This document shows, one piece after another, positions 62,381 through 64,000 of a DNA stretch of 64,000 nt. Each line of letters opens with the position of its first letter. The first letter of the stretch is position 1. The stretch comes from Mycobacterium shigaense. Its GTDB lineage: Bacteria > Actinomycetota > Actinomycetes > Mycobacteriales > Mycobacteriaceae. Below the pieces are notes generated by a model. That model was not told where the DNA came from. It saw nothing but the letters and a program-made list of their open reading frames with translations, and made no database searches. The DNA is taken from the NCBI RefSeq assembly GCF_002356315.1, contig NZ_AP018164.1, positions 2,108,001 through 2,172,000 of the forward strand, read 5' to 3'. Made by a program: the position numbers and the translations under genes.

Positions 62381-63774
62381 CCCCGGCCCCGAACCAGCGC
62401 CGGCCCGCCCAGCCGCGACGGCGCAAGCCACTCGACCCGGCCCGGGCGGCGGCGTTTCAGGTGCTGCGGGCCGTCAGCGAGCGCGACGCATACGCGAACC
62501 TGGCGCTGCCCGCGCTGCTGCGCGAGCGCGGCATCACGGGCCGGGACGCCGCGTTCGCCACCGAGCTGACCTACGGCACCTGCCGCAGTCGCGGCCTGCT
62601 CGACGCCGTCATCGGCGCCGCGGCCGGTCGCCCGCCGGAGGCGATCAATCCGGTGCTACTCGACCTGCTTCGGCTGGGCACCTATCAGCTGCTGCGCACC
62701 CGGGTCGACGCACACGCCGCGGTTTCCACCACCGTAGAGCAAGCCGGTATCGAATTCGATTCGGCGCGAGCGGGTTTCGTCAACGGTGTGCTGCGCACCA
62801 TCTCCGGGCGCGACGAGAAGTCGTGGATCGACGAGCTGGCGCCCGACCCGTCGCGGGATCCCGTCGGGCACGCCGCGTTCGTGCATGCCCATCCGCGCTG
62901 GATCGCCCAGGCCTTCGCCGACGCGCTCGGCGCCGATGCCGGAGAGCTAGAGGCACTGTTGGCCAGCGACGACGAGCGGCCCCAGGTGCACCTGGCGGCG
63001 CGCCCCGGCGTGCTGAGCGCGGCGGAGCTGGCCTCCCAATTGGATCCAGCCGTGGGTGGCACGGTCGGCCGGTACTCGCCGTATGCCGTGTACCTGGCGG
63101 GCGGCGATCCCGGACAGGTGGCGGCGGTGCGCGACGGCCAGGCTCTGGTCCAGGACGAGGGCAGCCAGCTGGTGGCCCGCGCGCTCACGCTGGCGCGGGT
63201 GGACGGCGACGGCGGGCGGTGGCTGGACCTGTGCGCCGGGCCGGGTGGCAAGACGGCGCTGCTGGCCGCGCTGGGCGCCGAGACCGGCGCGCGGGTCACG
63301 GCGATCGAGCCGTCGCCCGCGCGTGCGGACCTGGTCGCCGAGAACACCCGCGGCCTCGGCGTCGAGCTGCTGCGGGTCGACGGCCGCGAGAGCGGGCTCG
63401 AGCCGGGCTTCGACCGGGTGCTCGTCGACGCGCCCTGCACCGGGCTGGGGGCGTTGCGGCGGCGCCCGGAGGCCCGTTGGCGGCGCCAGCCGACCGACGT
63501 GCCCACGTTGACCCAGCTGCAACGCGAACTGCTGGCCGCCGCGATCGCGCTGACCCGGCCGGGCGGTGTGGTGCTCTACGCCACCTGCTCGCCGCACCTG
63601 GCCGAGACCGTCGGCGTCGTCGCCGATGCGCTGCGCCGCCATCCGGTGTCCGCGTTGGATACCCCGCCGCTGTTCGCGCCGGCCGATGTGGGCCCGGGAC
63701 CCTACGGGCAGCTCTGGCCGCACCGGCACGGCACCGACGCGATGTTCGCCGCCGCGCTGCGCCGCCTGGCGTGA
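62377..63774 (+). CDS. rsmB: 16S rRNA (cytosine-C5) methyltransferase RsmB
   Basis: 465 aa, Rv1407 (fmu) orthologue. An N-terminal NusB-like RNA-binding domain (about 20-160) precedes a SAM domain with [16 protein letters not shown]. The catalytic cysteines are C354 (DAPCTGLG) and C404 (YATCSPH). Start ATG 62377 overlaps fmt. The first 20 residues are Pro/Arg-rich. Confidence 0.93.
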   Translation: MTPAPNQRRPAQPRRRKPLDPARAAAFQVLRAVSERDAYANLALPALLRERGITGRDAAFATELTYGTCRSRGLLDAVIGAAAGRPPEAINPVLLDLLRLGTYQLLRTRVDAHAAVSTTVEQAGIEFDSARAGFVNGVLRTISGRDEKSWIDELAPDPSRDPVGHAAFVHAHPRWIAQAFADALGADAGELEALLASDDERPQVHLAARPGVLSAAELASQLDPAVGGTVGRYSPYAVYLAGGDPGQVAAVRDGQALVQDEGSQLVARALTLARVDGDGGRWLDLCAGPGGKTALLAALGAETGARVTAIEPSPARADLVAENTRGLGVELLRVDGRESGLEPGFDRVLVDAPCTGLGALRRRPEARWRRQPTDVPTLTQLQRELLAAAIALTRPGGVVLYATCSPHLAETVGVVADALRRHPVSALDTPPLFAPADVGPGPYGQLWPHRHGTDAMFAAALRRLA

Positions 63775-63806
63775 GGCCGGCCGCCGGGCTCAGTAGTGTG
63801 GCGCAC

Positions 63807-64000
63807 ATGCCTGGCAGCGCAGAACGTGTGACGGACGCCCTGATCGCGCCCTCGATCCTGGCGGCGGATTTCGCCCGGCTGGCCGACGAGGCGGCGGCCG
63901 TGGCCGGCGCCGACTGGCTGCACGTCGACGTGATGGACGGCCACTTCGTGCCCAACCTCACGATCGGGTTGCCCGTCGTCGAGAGCCTGCTGGCCGCCAC
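63807..64000 (+). CDS. rpe: Ribulose-phosphate 3-epimerase, 3' end outside window
   Basis: The first 64 codons are present: [21 protein letters not shown] and [19 protein letters not shown], with the metal/catalytic residues of the epimerase TIM barrel (S in PSIL, H and D in HVDVMDGHF). It is the Rv1408 orthologue in the conserved fmt-rsmB-rpe order. The ATG is 32 bp after rsmB. It interconverts ribulose-5-phosphate and xylulose-5-phosphate. Confidence 0.92.
   Translation, partial: MPGSAERVTDALIAPSILAADFARLADEAAAVAGADWLHVDVMDGHFVPNLTIGLPVVESLLAA

Overview
The window is high-GC mycobacterial DNA, most like a slow-growing or environmental nontuberculous Mycobacterium. Evidence for this is a PPE-SVP protein, mihF, a mycothiol-dependent formaldehyde dehydrogenase, a degenerate actinobacterial PriA, and a right half (38.2-64.0 kb) that follows the M. 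tuberculosis order Rv1379-Rv1408: pyrR-pyrB-pyrC-Rv1382-carA-carB-pyrF, mihF-gmk-rpoZ-coaBC-metK, lipH-lipI-Rv1401-priA-Rv1404-Rv1405c-fmt-rsmB-rpe. Two differences from M. tuberculosis are visible. No PE15/PPE20 pair lies between pyrF and mihF, and the metK-lipH gap holds a PNPOx-like protein, an Lrp-type regulator, an SDR and an LLM flavoprotein.

The left half (0-27 kb) is accessory catabolism. At 0-4.3 kb a GlxD/N-methylglutamate-synthase-like protein (cut by the window edge), a sarcosine-oxidase-like FAD enzyme, MscR and a metallo-beta-lactamase-fold hydrolase form a tight + strand operon, readable as N-methyl oxidation followed by mycothiol-dependent formaldehyde removal. At 4.5-12.3 kb a - strand operon carries an unknown small protein, a [3Fe-4S] ferredoxin, an NDP-forming acyl-CoA synthetase, two acyl-CoA dehydrogenases, an SDR, an enoyl-CoA hydratase and a PPE protein; an iron-box-like palindrome precedes the last two. 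Divergent from it (12.5-21.0 kb) runs an eight-gene operon: Rieske oxygenase, TetR regulator, a complete PotD/B/C/A-type ABC importer, flavin amine oxidase and aldehyde dehydrogenase. Together these suggest uptake of an amine, N-dealkylation or oxidation, conversion to an acid, CoA activation and beta-oxidation. The substrate is not identifiable from sequence.

At 21-27 kb lie a GntR/FCD regulator with an MFS transporter sharing a perfect 21-bp palindrome, and a second catabolic module: a MarR regulator convergent with a four-gene operon of a KRCGH-type C-C lyase, LeuC-like and LeuD-like hydratase subunits and an isochorismatase-fold protein. A 26-bp palindrome upstream of that operon has a half-site copy next to the MarR gene.

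At 27.4-34.1 kb is a compact unit with 4-bp overlaps at most junctions: GntR/UTRA regulator, 8-Cys ferredoxin, SsuA/C/B-type importer (the binding protein with an extra C-terminal domain) and an 897-aa AprA/fumarate-reductase-like flavoprotein fused to HEAT repeats. This is the strongest candidate here for an undescribed redox system. The stretch from 34.3 to 37.9 kb holds a GNAT acetyltransferase, a serine hydrolase, a STAS anti-sigma antagonist, an Rv1987-like CBM2 protein and a DUF6065-like protein.

No rRNA, tRNA, CRISPR array, insertion sequence or prophage was recognised. Calls were made by reading motifs and by recall of protein families; no database search was run.
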